DNA of 64,000 nt from contig NC_063999.1 of NCBI RefSeq assembly GCF_932276165.1, forward strand, positions 9,178,501-9,242,500. Direction: 5' to 3'. Made by a program: the position numbers and the translations under genes. The notes under the pieces are model-generated. The model ran no database searches, was not told the origin of the DNA, and saw only the letters and a program-made list of their open reading frames with translations. Positions 50,201 through 55,680 of this stretch are shown in pieces (the stretch's first letter is position 1; each line of letters begins with the position of its first letter). The DNA comes from Plutella xylostella (lineage: Eukaryota; Arthropoda; Insecta; Lepidoptera; Plutellidae).

Positions 50201-51072
50201 GATCGACAGCGCCGCGCGTGGTAAGAACCAGAACTAAATTCTTCAATTTGCCGCGGCATTATGTAAACGGCGTATGGATTGTCAATTAAATGTTGTGGCA
50301 TACTATAAAATGACACGGCAATATACATTTTGCCTTCGGCATATTACAAAACAGCGAGCGTTTGTAAACTGACGACGCCGTATGTAAACGGCTTGATCTT
50401 ACAAAATGCCTGCGACATATTCACTATCTATTGAAATCAAAACATGATAATATCAATGACATACCAATACACTCACCAGCAATAAAAAAAGTTCCACTTA
50501 CAAAATTTCGACACTAAATAACTTATTTTTCTAATACAAGTACCTACTTAATTAAAATTTTTGTTTTTGGTTGGCAATTCTTATGAGCTGTTACATATAA
50601 TATACTTCAATATAGCAAACGGCATCATTAGCTTGCCTTTTCCGTTTAGGAGTAACACTAGGAGTCTCACTGGAACTGTTTCATTGCTCTTGAGTGTGTA
50701 TATGTCGCAGGCATCTGGTTGAATCTCCTTTTTGGTTGAATCACTAGCTCGTTCATTGAATGACGCTATTCAGTTGTATGACTAAAGGACAACTCTTCAA
50801 GCGGTTGAATGTAATGTTCGACGTCTTGACTGGACGTCGCTCAGCGAAGTCGTTGAATGGGATATAGCCGACTTTGTAATGTTTGCTTAAGGTAAACATT
50901 CATGTTTACCACACACAAGAGTCAACAATAACACTTTGTTACAAAGCTCTTATCTCACAAATTAACTGAACATTAACAATCAACGTACCCTGATTTTGTT
51001 AGCCAGTTTTACCTCAATTCTTTCCTTAAAAGTAGCCGGCGGTGGCGTTACGAGTACAATAGGTAAATCCAT
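16336..51072 (-). CDS. Aldehyde-dehydrogenase-fold pseudoenzyme (six exons, 584 aa)
   Basis: Six minus-strand exons (51072-50989, 48542-48194, 40339-40159, 28866-28772, 18502-18411, 17289-16336) join in phase to 584 codons plus TAA. ALDH-like features, by my own comparison: ENSDLFAQLEYL and FDVMLIAKRFEYYASL (about residues 96-130), NIQIVVFFSYIPE (about 177-189), VAVLTEQGDAESAA (about 245), RRVLVQEAALAGL (about 273), LVLVSTYRTTKE (about 324-335) and VWVNDYG (370-376). The GQxC catalytic cysteine position reads NPIYPWR, so no nucleophile is present; a degenerate second ALDH-like half follows, as in ALDH16-type proteins. It is likely a non-catalytic scaffold or regulatory protein, which is inference. 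Exons 3 and 4 are supported mainly by phase and splice signals. A poly(A) signal lies at 16150-16155. Introns total about 33 kb, mostly transposons. Confidence 0.72.
17300..18165. other. ALDH-like intron 5, no gene seen
   Basis: A GC-rich block at 17440-17600 has many CGCG words but no supported exon; the rest is AT-rich. No clear repeat recognised. Confidence 0.45.
18166..18282. repeat. Hairpin MITE
   Basis: CCTTTCAGGAGGTGATAGAG returns inverted as ACCTCCTGAAAGG. A relative at 29290-29340 was the target of a 9-bp-TSD element. Confidence 0.55.
18411..18502 (-). CDS. ALDH-like exon 5
   Basis: 92 nt from a GGACAG acceptor to a GTAAGT donor. Encodes MVAGAVAVLTEQGDAESAAS then CLAGATVNPI. An RTE LINE fragment starts within about 40 bp upstream. 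Confidence 0.75.
18538..18770 (+). pseudogene. RTE-type LINE reverse-transcriptase C-terminus, fragment
   Basis: Translates with one stop to ADIAKRVSKL, WQWAGHIARRTD, KRSVGRPPARWTDDIVKSAG and KHWMRAASN, the usual RTE C-terminal signature. Non-functional. Confidence 0.75.
18771..19215 (+). repeat. Degenerate tandem repeat with CTCGCTTCGCTCGG core
   Basis: About six degenerate units of 50-85 bp, each with GGCCTCGCTTCGCTCGGCT, TTTAGG and AATGCNGGGTTGAG parts. It starts directly at the RTE end. Confidence 0.55.
19786..20037 (-). mobile_element. tRNA-derived SINE, second family
   Basis: The minus strand has GGTTCGATTCCCGGCTGGG (B-box) near its head and an ACACACGGCCATCCGACCCC tail (plus-strand reading). 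A fragment is at 3550-3702. Confidence 0.65.
20155..20346. mobile_element. Element P, internally deleted copy 3
   Basis: Keeps TCCAAAATTAATAATGCACATG at the left (18-22 bp end) and GCGCATTATCAATTTTGGAG at the right, with the middle missing. Compare 428-1906. Confidence 0.5.
20625..21239. mobile_element. TA-target MITE (CAGGGTGGYCCAAAGAGTGA) with a nested hairpin
   Basis: Ends of about 75 bp are inverted repeats beginning CAGGGTGGCCCAAAGAGTGA, flanked by TA. A second hairpin MITE (20704-20857, ends TAACCCCCTTATTCATAGA) is inserted in the left arm. The whole interrupts a LINE 3' tail (20545-20620 and 21245-21290). Confidence 0.7.
21665..21885. repeat. Common moth repeat (GCGAGCTTCGCTTCGCC)
   Basis: TAGCTGTTCCCGCGAGCTTC then TTTTCCCGTGGGAATT. 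A second copy is at 48644-48850. Non-coding. Confidence 0.6.
22428..22659 (+). mobile_element. tRNA-derived SINE, copy interrupted by a 9-bp-TSD element
   Basis: GGCTCAGTCGGGTAAGCGCC head and GGGTTCGAATCTCGGCGCTG. The body stops at 22659 where the 761-bp element begins. Confidence 0.7.
22660..23420. mobile_element. 9-bp-TSD array element (Pack-MULE-like), copy A
   Basis: Starts GGGTTCCGCTCATCT and ends GGTAGAACC, flanked by a perfect 9-bp duplicate GCTGGAGGC (22651-22659, 23421-23429). Both ends carry inverted arrays of degenerate ~15-bp units of type GCATAA-nCTCGTTTn. The middle holds about 90 bp matching exon 3 of the ALDH-like gene (about 22893-22972) and a GC-rich block rich in GCGGAGCG words. 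No transposase. It lies in ALDH-like intron 4. The TSD length fits Mutator-like elements. Confidence 0.85.
23799..25514 (+). CDS. DD82E (Sailor-like) IS630/Tc1/mariner transposase, apparently intact
   Basis: Three exons (23799-24200, 24321-24549, 24718-25514) give 475 aa with no stop or frameshift. The first intron is GT-AG. The second uses a GC donor (GCAAGT) and gives VNEGHTVNRVW, the expected motif. Residues about 30-95 form a helix-turn-helix region. The catalytic triad is D204 (YYQDETW), D305 (VVLDNAPYH) and E388 (NPIELVW). 82 residues separate the last two, matching what I recall of the Sailor group rather than D34D/E mariners. The C-terminus is acidic (DEDTDDDDDNSDD). Encodes cut-and-paste transposition in the nucleus. 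An upstream TTG-frame extension is not used; ATG at 23799 is chosen. Terminal repeats were not found, so mobility is unproven. It sits in ALDH-like intron 4, opposite strand. Confidence 0.85.
25526..25531 (+). terminator. Poly(A) signal of the transposase
   Basis: AATAAA twelve bases after the stop codon. Confidence 0.5.
25560..26030 (+). pseudogene. RTE-type LINE 3' fragment
   Basis: Encodes GWAAFGKLRQVFSSPIPQSL, VFDQCVLPVMTYGAKTWTL and, after a frameshift, WQWAGHICRRTD. A typical RTE reverse-transcriptase C-terminus, broken. Confidence 0.75.
26553..26714 (-). pseudogene. Possible PIF/Harbinger coding remnant
   Basis: Starts MADVEIITAAALSLFAIHNL and contains KNFRRRRWC, like the arginine-rich RRRRWW motif at the start of Harbinger transposases. 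It then becomes low-complexity. Only a fragment; could be a chance ORF. Confidence 0.35.
26931..27025. repeat. Half copy of the GGGGC-GTCC MITE
   Basis: GGGGCCGTCCATTAATCACG then ACCTCACGAAACATCACGAA, related to 4391-4540. Confidence 0.5.
27031..27374 (-). mobile_element. 5S-rRNA-derived SINE, copy 2 (nearly complete)
   Basis: The minus strand runs from GCGTCCGTAGTCGAGCGGGC through a 5S-like GATGGGTGACC block to the LINE-type tail GGCCAGCG...CCTTCATTGGAAGGAGAC. Confidence 0.8.
27613..27938 (-). mobile_element. tRNA-derived SINE, copy with 8-bp TSD
   Basis: The tRNA-like head reads TAGCTCAGTCGGGTAAGCGC on the minus strand. Flanked by TGGTATAT on both sides. It interrupts a repeat with the words GTGTTGCAAAAAGGGT and CAAAATTCGCGAAAAAAA. 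Confidence 0.75.
28140..28345. repeat. Moth repeat (TACCCGACTNCCGAAGGAGG) with (TATG)n
   Basis: Also found inside both copies of the 2.4-kb repeat (7797 and 37731). Includes six TATG units at about 28197-28222. Confidence 0.55.
28772..28866 (-). CDS. ALDH-like exon 4
   Basis: 95 nt from a TATGTTGCAG acceptor to a GTAGGT donor. Encodes LTTDHIQYYAEPKGPDLKN then LNYGVEENNYLP. Phases fit both neighbours exactly. Confidence 0.6.
29341..30106. mobile_element. 9-bp-TSD array element (Pack-MULE-like), copy B
   Basis: Flanked by a perfect duplicate TAGAGGAAG (29332-29340, 30107-30115), with ends GGGTTCC / GGTAGAACC. It inserted in a hairpin MITE related to 18166-18282. The inverted ~15-bp arrays cover about 29357-29500 and 29905-30100. 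The exon-3-like segment is at about 29571-29650. It lies in ALDH-like intron 3, antisense to exon 3. Confidence 0.85.
30107..30480. other. Intron, no gene seen
   Basis: Very AT-rich; two imperfect direct repeats around TTTTTTGGTTGTTTTGCAT (30256 and 30345). Nothing else recognised. Confidence 0.5.
30927..32000 (+). CDS. LINE ORF1 protein (PHD finger, coiled coil)
   Basis: 357 aa from ATG at 30927. Residues 4-50 have the pattern CxxC...CxxC...H..YC...WLCPAC, a PHD-type zinc finger known in ORF1 of CR1-like LINEs. A Pro/Ala-rich linker follows, then a coiled coil (about 100-190: FRSEMMEMKNS, RVDLLEQRL) and a basic C-terminal domain (YVNERLTKTNRQLFYQVREA). It probably binds the element RNA in the ribonucleoprotein. 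An upstream in-frame extension to 30753 lacks an ATG. Confidence 0.8.
   Translation: MTKCGGCSKHIPRGDVTKCAKCSKCVTVYHPYCLKGGDQDARPDTWLCPACAPAPAAAETIPASPLTRAVSSSPDVPELVVAEDRLNSTANDTTEEFKVELGLEMRLFRQELTAVRQEIQMFRSEMMEMKNSFTATDQRLNTLDSRVDLLEQRLTEGTGSRLEAVIAELRLELNEKDQELLENDVEVTNLPEENGENPMHLILSVASKLGVNLHESDVVSAERVGARNRWSRAQGDSGEGAGARAGRPRPLVVRLTRRAVKDELMTAARVRRGATSTDLGQSSAPRPIYVNERLTKTNRQLFYQVREAGRRQSWRFLWTKKGRIYARQGQDTPRHWIRTVHDIARVFGVAPTTASNV
32516..35356 (+). CDS. LINE ORF2 protein: APE endonuclease plus reverse transcriptase
   Basis: 946 aa with no stop. The N-terminal AP-endonuclease-like domain has N39-E40-T-W and MGDFNID (from M146). Reverse transcriptase motifs: ELRPISLL, QSGFRKFRSTSTAL, DFSRAFD (D570), RGVPQGSILGPLLF and YADD (662-665). 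The C-terminus WNRLDPSLRDL...FKTKLKKSL is usual for Jockey/CR1 proteins. It nicks target DNA and copies its RNA in place. All visible catalytic residues are kept, so it may be recently active. Confidence 0.85.
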   Translation: MKKHKLFTVGIFNAGSLSTGHDEFIATMQRYGADIIAINETWLKEGTTDCAPVVPGYKLRHVPRPPALRARGGGVGFYIKDGITARTRKHPVSPSVEQMWVSCTVNSIKLLIGTAYRPEWLDINTFFDSLTDSITSFSGYDQLLLMGDFNIDLLTNNNKSTLFRDFLRSVGLTQTVQEPTHFANDSSETLIDIVCSDTEISHTKVDYIPTLGRHAFITAILNIKKPKIIPKIMTIRPLGNILWDFFNNDLNNLDWESIMQINDLNAMIDNFNNMVHQLFNLHAPEKQICIRDPGYPWITDNIKYMMYLRNAAFKKYKLTKSESNKTYYLELKKLVNSSLNQEKRAYFEYFINNNSKNSVSLWKNLKKTVLRNHKQTDLPPQFNDPEAINKHFLDLPTKEELNFSDLANFETSRYGQSKFQLHSVDSKTVHKCINHLKSNAQGIDCISLDMIYLTLPRTLNVITYIINYSLTNYTFPELWKTAIIKPIPKTSCPSTVNELRPISLLVCLSKILEKVVRDQMSKYIECNNILPTVQSGFRKFRSTSTALLDVVDNILCSQDKGQGTILTLLDFSRAFDTISVPRLLAKLTYYGFEADTVRWFYSYLNQRSQIVKLTNINGETQISSPSPVTRGVPQGSILGPLLFILYASDIVDCIKNCKYHIYADDLQIYLSCVPDGTEETVRLINEDLNQIVAWSKINSLLLNPIKSKFLIIGTKQQVHKIKSHNPDIKVAGESIQLVSEAKNLGINFDSNLRFEKHILNLVSSCFYRLKVLYRIRPYINLEVREQLCESLVLSKLNYADTVYGPCLYGKTQRLLQRVQNACARYCHNIPARCHVTPYINKSNILKLASRRHLHFACLLYGIIQKRVPEYLYNKLRWSRDFNSHRTRASSYLLLTPQHKSAAFMGSFSFNSTHCWNRLDPSLRDLKTVQSFKTKLKKSLLAKQKSD
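35640..36530. other. Intron 3, no gene seen
   Basis: Mostly AT-rich. A GC-rich patch at 35990-36140 has short ORFs on the minus strand but no splice-supported exon. A (TTTC)n-like tract is near 36508-36520. Confidence 0.45.
36536..37432. repeat. Alternating array of CTTGAAARTATAC motifs around a MITE
   Basis: The 13-bp motif CTTGAAARTATAC, often with ATTAGTRCGTA beside it, occurs about nine times in alternating orientation: two at 36540-36620 and seven at 37177-37425. Between them a TA-target MITE lies at 36854-37079. Confidence 0.6.
36854..37079. mobile_element. TA-target MITE (CACTCACGAGnAATAAA), copy 1
   Basis: Ends CACTCACGAGAAATAAA / CACTCACGAGCAATCAA, flanked by TA at 36852-36853 and 37080-37081. 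Copy 2 is at 50470-50698. Confidence 0.65.
37430..39843. repeat. 2.4-kb dispersed composite repeat, copy 2
   Basis: Colinear with 7443-9909, ending at the same GCAGACCCTTAAA. Has its own small insertions, such as 38335-38800. No coding capacity. Confidence 0.65.
40159..40339 (-). CDS. ALDH-like exon 3 (shared with a transposon family)
   Basis: 181 nt, phase matching exons 2 and 4. The donor is GTGAGG; the acceptor AACAG has a weak pyrimidine tract but a TACTAAA branch-like site. Encodes WIILYNGVCVSFFEG and later NIQIVVFFSYIPEITILNDE. About 90 bp (roughly 40180-40270) closely matches the three 9-bp-TSD elements, so an origin by exonisation of the transposon is an alternative. Confidence 0.5.
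40350..42183. other. ALDH-like intron 2, one decayed LINE piece
   Basis: At 40930-41135 the minus strand reads GKVEGKRRPGRRKLKWL with frame breaks, a LINE reverse-transcriptase C-terminal remnant. The rest is AT-rich with no supported gene. Confidence 0.5.
42193..43357. mobile_element. 9-bp-TSD element with TGAGCGACT arrays and an AT-hook coding remnant
   Basis: Ends GGGTAGCAATAAAACGAG / GGGGAATTATAAAACGAG, flanked by a perfect 9-bp duplicate ATAATATTA (42184-42192, 43358-43366). Both ends hold many degenerate TGAGYGACT words in inverted orientation. The minus strand at about 42745-42880 encodes QTRFGAINSAQTNN...IGQKRKRGRPNKSKPALIYQ-stop, with an AT-hook (KRGRPNK). It looks like the decayed C-terminus of a transposase; Mutator-like is inferred from the TSD. 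Confidence 0.7.
43686..43855 (+). pseudogene. RTE LINE 3' end with target duplicate
   Basis: Encodes IRNEVIRQRTKVTDIA-like and GEAYVQQWMIIG, and ends in (TGA)n. Flanked by TGTCGTATTNCCG on both sides (43673-43685, 43856-43868). Confidence 0.7.
44102..46238. mobile_element. hAT-type element
   Basis: Inverted ends CAAGGGCGTACCCAGG with an 8-bp duplicate CATCTTTA (44094-44101, 46239-46246), both typical of hAT. Copy 1 of element P at about 1615-1640 shows the empty site. No hAT transposase seen; the interior is taken by a decayed R1-like LINE. Confidence 0.8.
44650..45790 (+). pseudogene. Decayed R1-like LINE reverse transcriptase
   Basis: Fragments PDGIPDRVWVLALRA, LSDCQFG-like and LLTNLGALAKE appear in shifting frames with many stops. 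The order matches R1-clade reverse transcriptase. Confidence 0.65.
46555..46708. mobile_element. MITE with GATTCTGAAGGC ends, copy 2
   Basis: Same family as 3771-3938. Flanking words ATGATATC and AACATCAATATC are mirrored at 59787-59940, so the true ends extend a few bases outward. Confidence 0.65.
46810..47340. other. Intron 2, GC-richer stretch, no gene seen
   Basis: 47000-47280 is CG-rich with overlapping ORFs in several frames but no splice or domain support. Confidence 0.4.
47340..47596 (+). mobile_element. tRNA-derived SINE, copy
   Basis: Head GGTAGTTCAGTCGGGTAAGC, GGGTTCGAATCCCGGCCCTG, then the usual body to GAGAGAGCCAGGTGCAG. Confidence 0.7.
47812..47950. repeat. Hairpin MITE
   Basis: TTTGCCTTACATATTGACAG returns inverted as CTGTCAAAATGTAAGGCAAA. 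Confidence 0.55.
48194..48542 (-). CDS. ALDH-like exon 2
   Basis: 349 nt from a TTTTTCAG acceptor to a GTATGT donor, one open frame throughout. Encodes DYLQKYKVFLPLGIEAEE at the start and FEYYASLKPFDLDLEENRIR at the end. The second half resembles the ALDH helix before the cofactor domain. Confidence 0.75.
48644..48850. repeat. Common moth repeat (CGAGCTTCGCTTCGCC), copy 2
   Basis: Matches 21665-21885; ends in GCATTTATAATATTAGTTA. Confidence 0.6.
49171..49285. repeat. Hairpin MITE
   Basis: GTAACGTAGTGATCGCCTCTT-type arm (21 bp) repeats inverted near 49262-49283. Confidence 0.5.
49560..50417. mobile_element. TGTCGCAGGCA-ended inverted-repeat element
   Basis: Arms of about 90 bp (TGTCGCAGGCAATTTGTAAG... 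GCCGTTTACATACGGC) are inverted at both ends, with a 4-bp duplicate TATT. No coding capacity. The same terminal 11 bp start the next element at 50706. Superfamily unknown. Confidence 0.7.
50470..50698. mobile_element. TA-target MITE (CACTCACnAGCAATAAA), copy 2
   Basis: Inverted ends CACTCACCAGCAATAAA and CACACTCAAGAGCAATGAA. Compare 36854-37079. Confidence 0.6.
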
Positions 51073-51403
51073 GCGGTCACACTATTTTACCAAAAACACG
51101 CCCTTATAAGCTAATTTATTAGAAAAAATATCAATACAGGTGCTTTTTGTGCCAGCTGTTTTACGCCATATTTGTTTTGGTGACTACTAGCGCCGCAGTG
51201 TAAAAAAATGAAATCAATTTTATCACCTGACTGATTTTAAGTCCGCGCTATTCAAATGGCTATGTTAAAATCCGCTAACTAGTTGGACGTTTTGTGACGC
51301 TAGTTCAATCAACGTTCGGCCTAGTCATACAACTGAATAGAGTCATTCAGTAAACGAGCTAGTGATTCAACCAAAAAGGAGAATCAACCAGATGCCTGCG
51401 ACG
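50706..51403. mobile_element. Second TGTCGCAGGCA-ended element, enclosing ALDH-like exon 1
   Basis: About 85-bp inverted arms beginning GTCGCAGGCATCTGGTTGA and including TTGGTTGAATCACTAGCTCG and CTATTCAGTTGTATGACTA. No target duplicate found. The arms enclose 50989-51072, the start exon of the ALDH-like gene. Confidence 0.6.
50989..51072 (-). CDS. ALDH-like exon 1 (start codon)
   Basis: 28 codons, MDLPIVLVTPPPATFKERIE then VKLANKIR, ending in phase 0 at a GTACGT donor. It lies between two ~85-bp inverted arms at 50706-50790 and 51320-51403. Confidence 0.6.
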
Positions 51404-52396
51404 ATGGTGTAACCGAGCTGAATACAGTTGAGACATAATTATAGCCTTATCTATGTCGGATATGGCCATAATTTCGATAAGATAGATACTCTACGCTGCA
51501 GAAAGGAACATAAAGCTAATGTCGGCATTAAATCTACCTAAGTCCTTCTCTCTCTGTCCTACTGTCAAAGCAAGGCAAGGCAGCTATACATTTAAGGTCG
51601 ACATTAGTCCCTTTCTGCAACTGAACGCTCAGTTTATGTCTTTATTGCTCAGAAAAATGAGATATAAGTACCTAATTCAAGATATAAACACAAGAGGAGT
51701 AATAGGATCAGCGGCCTATTTACGAAGTTTTTTTTCCAGAAAATCAGAATGAGAAGAAAAGACTAAAGTAAAGTCGCAATTAATCGCCAAGCACATCTAC
51801 TACCTATGGTTTGGTGTGATGTTCATCAAACGAAAAGGGTGATGAGTAGATATGTATGACTTCCATGGGCGATAGATAAAGACGGCCTCTTCTCTTACGA
51901 GATGTACTTATGTTCCTTGATAGAGTCTGTCATTTCCAGCAATTTTACCAGTTAAACTAAGGCCCCCCATGCCAAAGGCAAAAAACATTAAAACTAAAAT
52001 AATATTTTTTGTAAAAAAAAAATAGCCTATTATTTGGTTTCCCACTGCTGGGCAAAGGCCTCCCCTTTTTCCTTCCACACCTTTCCTTATTAAATATTAC
52101 AGTATTTTTATATTTGTGCAATAAAGGATTAAATAAACATAACTATCAACTCAAAATCCCCCTCTAATGAAGACTTGTGGCATAGAATAACAAGTACAGT
52201 ACTAGTAGTTGTTATTCTATGCTTGTGGCGACTAGTCAAATTATTATAACTATTTAAATGCTGTTTCACTGTGTCATATAAGTGCCCAATGGCTGCTCAG
52301 TGGATGAGTTTTCACCATTACATGCCAGTATTCCAGCTAATATATTATTATTATTTCCAAATATTGAATGCAAAAGTGAATTCATAGTAATTACTT

Positions 52397-52594
52397 CTAT
52401 AACTGTTTGTTAATGAGTACACATAGGAAATAAATGATTTCACCATTGGCAATGACATGGAAACAGAGAGCATTGTGCTTTTTGATCAGACTTGGAGCAC
52501 CTGCCATATTATTTTCTATTCTATTTGGTGACACTAAGGCCACTTTTAATGGCTTTTGCTTTGGTTCATGGACGGTGAAAAGTAAATCATACAT
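52397..52594 (-). CDS. Possible exon, unknown product
   Basis: Open frame MYDLLFTVHEPKQKPLKVAL...NRIENNMAGAPSLIKKHN with ordinary coding composition in AT-rich surroundings. A possible acceptor (AATAATAG) lies just before the ATG. A candidate non-coding first exon with a GTGAGT donor ends at 53592. I do not recognise the product. Confidence 0.3.
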   Translation of the reverse strand: MYDLLFTVHEPKQKPLKVALVSPNRIENNMAGAPSLIKKHNALCFHVIANGEIIYFLCVLINKQL

Positions 52595-52895
52595 CTATTA
52601 TTGATTATCTATGTACAGTCAGCAAACAAGCTACATTGGCCAGCCCAGTACAAAAACATTAATTTTGTGATCCACTGACAGTTGATACATGACATGAACA
52701 ATACTTAACTAACAAAAAGAACTTGTACAGATCGAGCTTGTCCAGCATGGTGGACTAGGCCTAAACCCATCCTTCATTGGAAGGAGACCCATGAAATGGT
52801 CATGTAAAATTGCAAATTATTTCTCGGTGTACAAATAAATTTTACTCTATCTATCTACAGTTTTTATACAACTCATGTAGGCTCCTTTATTGCAG

Positions 52896-53097
52896 CCATC
52901 CACATGTGAAGGGTGTTAATATATGGGAAACTCTGAACCTATCTGAGATGGCCACACTCAGGCATAGAATAACTGATGCAATCTCTGTGCAGCGGCCATG
53001 CCTCAAGGCTATGTCACACCTGATAATACTCCTCATACTTTGCAAGTATCTGCTGAATGACACAGATATCACCAGAGCATTGGAAAAATTATGTTAG
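52896..53097 (+). CDS. Possible terminal exon, unknown product
   Basis: Follows a TTTATTGCAG acceptor. Encodes HPHVKGVNIWETLNLSEM ... ITDAISVQRPCLKAMSH ... NDTDITRALEKLC-stop. Plausible coding bias. No upstream plus-strand exon could be joined. Confidence 0.35.
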
Positions 53098-53099
53098 TG

Positions 53100-54030
53100 C
53101 ATTGAATGTTTTCTTTTGTAATTCTCCTATGAAATAACAAACATGTACATTGTACCGTGCAATGCAGTTCCAACGTGACCCAAGCCAAGTTCAAAGCCTT
53201 GATTGTGAAGAGCTCATAGTTTTTACTTCAAAGGGTCTTTGGCTCATTTAAATCTTTGAAACGCATTTTAATTAGAACACATCTTATAATAATTATCCAC
53301 TTACCAAGAAACCGATTGAATATCTTTAAACCAACCTATCAGTTAGATAAAGAGTTCTCTTCACTGTTCAGTTGTTTAATGTAGGCTCCTACTGGGTAGT
53401 GTACAACGGTTCGCCGGCGTCCTATCAAATTATTTTGAAGTAGGTACTTACGTAGATAACACATAGATAACATAACTGGGAACACTTACATTAGAAAACG
53501 GTAATCAAATCACCTTCGATGTCACTGAGTGCGCTACTATCCTATCGGCTATCGTACAATGAAATGAAATAAACAATAAACATTAACTCACCAATAAAGT
53601 AATGAAATAAAATATCCAGCTCTCTGACAACACGCACGAAACAACGGAAACAAAACGTAAAAAGTACCAAAATAAAGTTAGAACTTGAAGGCTTGAAGGT
53701 GTTGCCACAGACAGTGTTGCCACCTCACATAAAGTGCAATGAATACGTGGACTAAACTCAGAATAAGGACTCCCTACTGTTAATATTTTTTATTTATTTT
53801 ATACCAAACAGTAAAAAATTAATAGAATAATATATATTATTATAGAATAGGTTATGTTTATGTTGCACCATTAAAGTCAATATTACACTTCACAACTTAT
53901 AAATAAAATAGTACCTACAAAAAGGCGGCTTTAGACATAGCTTAAAGCAATTTCTACCAGGTCCAGACAACCTTTAGTAAATTGTAGGTATTTAGTCAAT
54001 TTTACAACTAAACATAAAGGAAAAACACTA
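53100..54030. other. Intergenic, no gene seen
   Basis: AT-rich. 53592-53700 on the minus strand could be an untranslated first exon (donor TTG|GTGAGT). Otherwise nothing recognised. Confidence 0.35.
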
Positions 54031-54034
54031 AAAT

Positions 54035-54672
54035 AATGGGAGATTTTCAACCATAGACAATAACCATAGAAAAAAACCGATTATAGATGGCGCTAGTAAA
54101 ACTTCATACTCAACAGCACTGCATTTTTTTTTAGCCGGCATGGATTCCAGTCCTTTCAGCCAATACAAAAACCCAATGGATGTGAATTCAACCATATGCA
54201 ATAACTAGCTGTTATATTATGCATAATATTAAGTTTTAACTAGTTTTTTTAGACAGCTTTGTACTATTTATGACATCTTCCGTCGGTATCCGTCCCCTCA
54301 GAAGAATGCAGCTCATAAAAAACGACAGGCCGGATGCCATCTATTGGTCGATTTTGGAACCTTTAAACGTCAAAAAAAAATCTCACATTAGTGTTATAGC
54401 CGAACCATATAAAAACCCTGTATTAAGGGCGCCACATTCGCGTTGAGGACACAACACGCAACACTAGAGAGATTTTCTTTTGACGTTTAAAAGTTCCAAA
54501 ATCGACCAATAGATGGCATTCGGCCTGTTGTTTTTTATGAGCTGCATTCTTCTGAGGGGACGGAAGATGTCATAAATGGTACAACTGGTACAAGGCTGTC
54601 TTATTGGTACAAACTATTATTTATAATATAACAGCTAGTTATTGCATATGGTTGAATTCACATCCGGCAAAA
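54035..54672. mobile_element. Large foldback element
   Basis: Left flank matches the hairpin MITE at 15750-15970. From about 54138, GCCGGCATGGATT... the sequence folds back with arms of over 200 bp (AATTCAACCATATGCAATAA, CAGAAGAATGCAGCTCATAA and ATCGACCAATAGATGGCAT, each seen inverted). Centre at about 54440. Non-coding. Confidence 0.7.
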
Positions 54673-54689
54673 AAAAGTAATAAGTACCC

Positions 54690-55680
54690 GTAAGTACTTC
54701 CATGCTGAAAAGTAGCGAATCTGGTTGGTAACACTATGATTTAGAAGTACTTATTTTGGTTTATGTTCGCGACTTTTAAAAACCGGGGCAAAATTCCGAA
54801 TGTGAAGATTTAAGTATAACAAAAGAAGGGACTTACTGGCCTGAATGCTGCCAGCGTCTTTAGGTGTAGTTAGGTTTCAGGAGGAAGTAGTGTTCAGGGT
54901 AGCAGTGAAGTAGGCAGGTAGAGGACAGATGGTAGGCAGGATGGTAGTTGGAATCACGAACGTATAGATATACGGCCTGGAATGGACATAACCAGCCGTT
55001 AATAGATAGATAGATAGATAGATAGATAAAGCGTTTATTTAATGTTGGTCAGATTAGTTTCTGTACCCACAATCTCTCAGGACAGCACTAACTTTAGAGA
55101 ATATTCAGCACTACTCTGAGTTTCTGCTGGTAGGAGGCATAGGTACAAAGATAGGAAGTATTAATATAAAATAAAGTAAGTATATAGGTAGTTAGGTAGG
55201 TAAAACAAAAGGTAAAATGTTAGTAACTAAGTAGAAATTTTAATAGTATGTGTAGGTAAGTATGTGCAACACTTACCGTAAATCGGGGCTCATTATTAAT
55301 TTAAGTAGGTACTTTTAAGTAGGTACATAATTATTATTTAGTTACAATGTAAGTAAATATATGTAGTAGGTAGTACTTATGTAGAATTGTACAGTAACAA
55401 AGTATGTACTACAGTAATAATAAACTAATTAGTAAATTAACCTAATTTCATTTTTATAAAATACAAATTTATGCGTCATTGCAATGTCGCAATCGCAGTA
55501 GGTATCGAAGCAATGAAAAGATAGTTAGTAGTTAGTTGTGAAAAAAAAAACAAAAGAAAGTACAATTTATTTTATTTATTGATTTTTCCTTTTCTATTCC
55601 GTATTCGATACGACCATAGAGGTCGCATTGGAAAAAGAGGTTGTAGGTTAAAAATACTCGGAATAATTAATTAAAAATAC
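54690..55680. other. Intergenic, microsatellites only
   Basis: (GATA)n at about 55003-55027; a LINE-type tail near 55030-55140; otherwise AT-rich with TAGGTA words. Confidence 0.4.
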
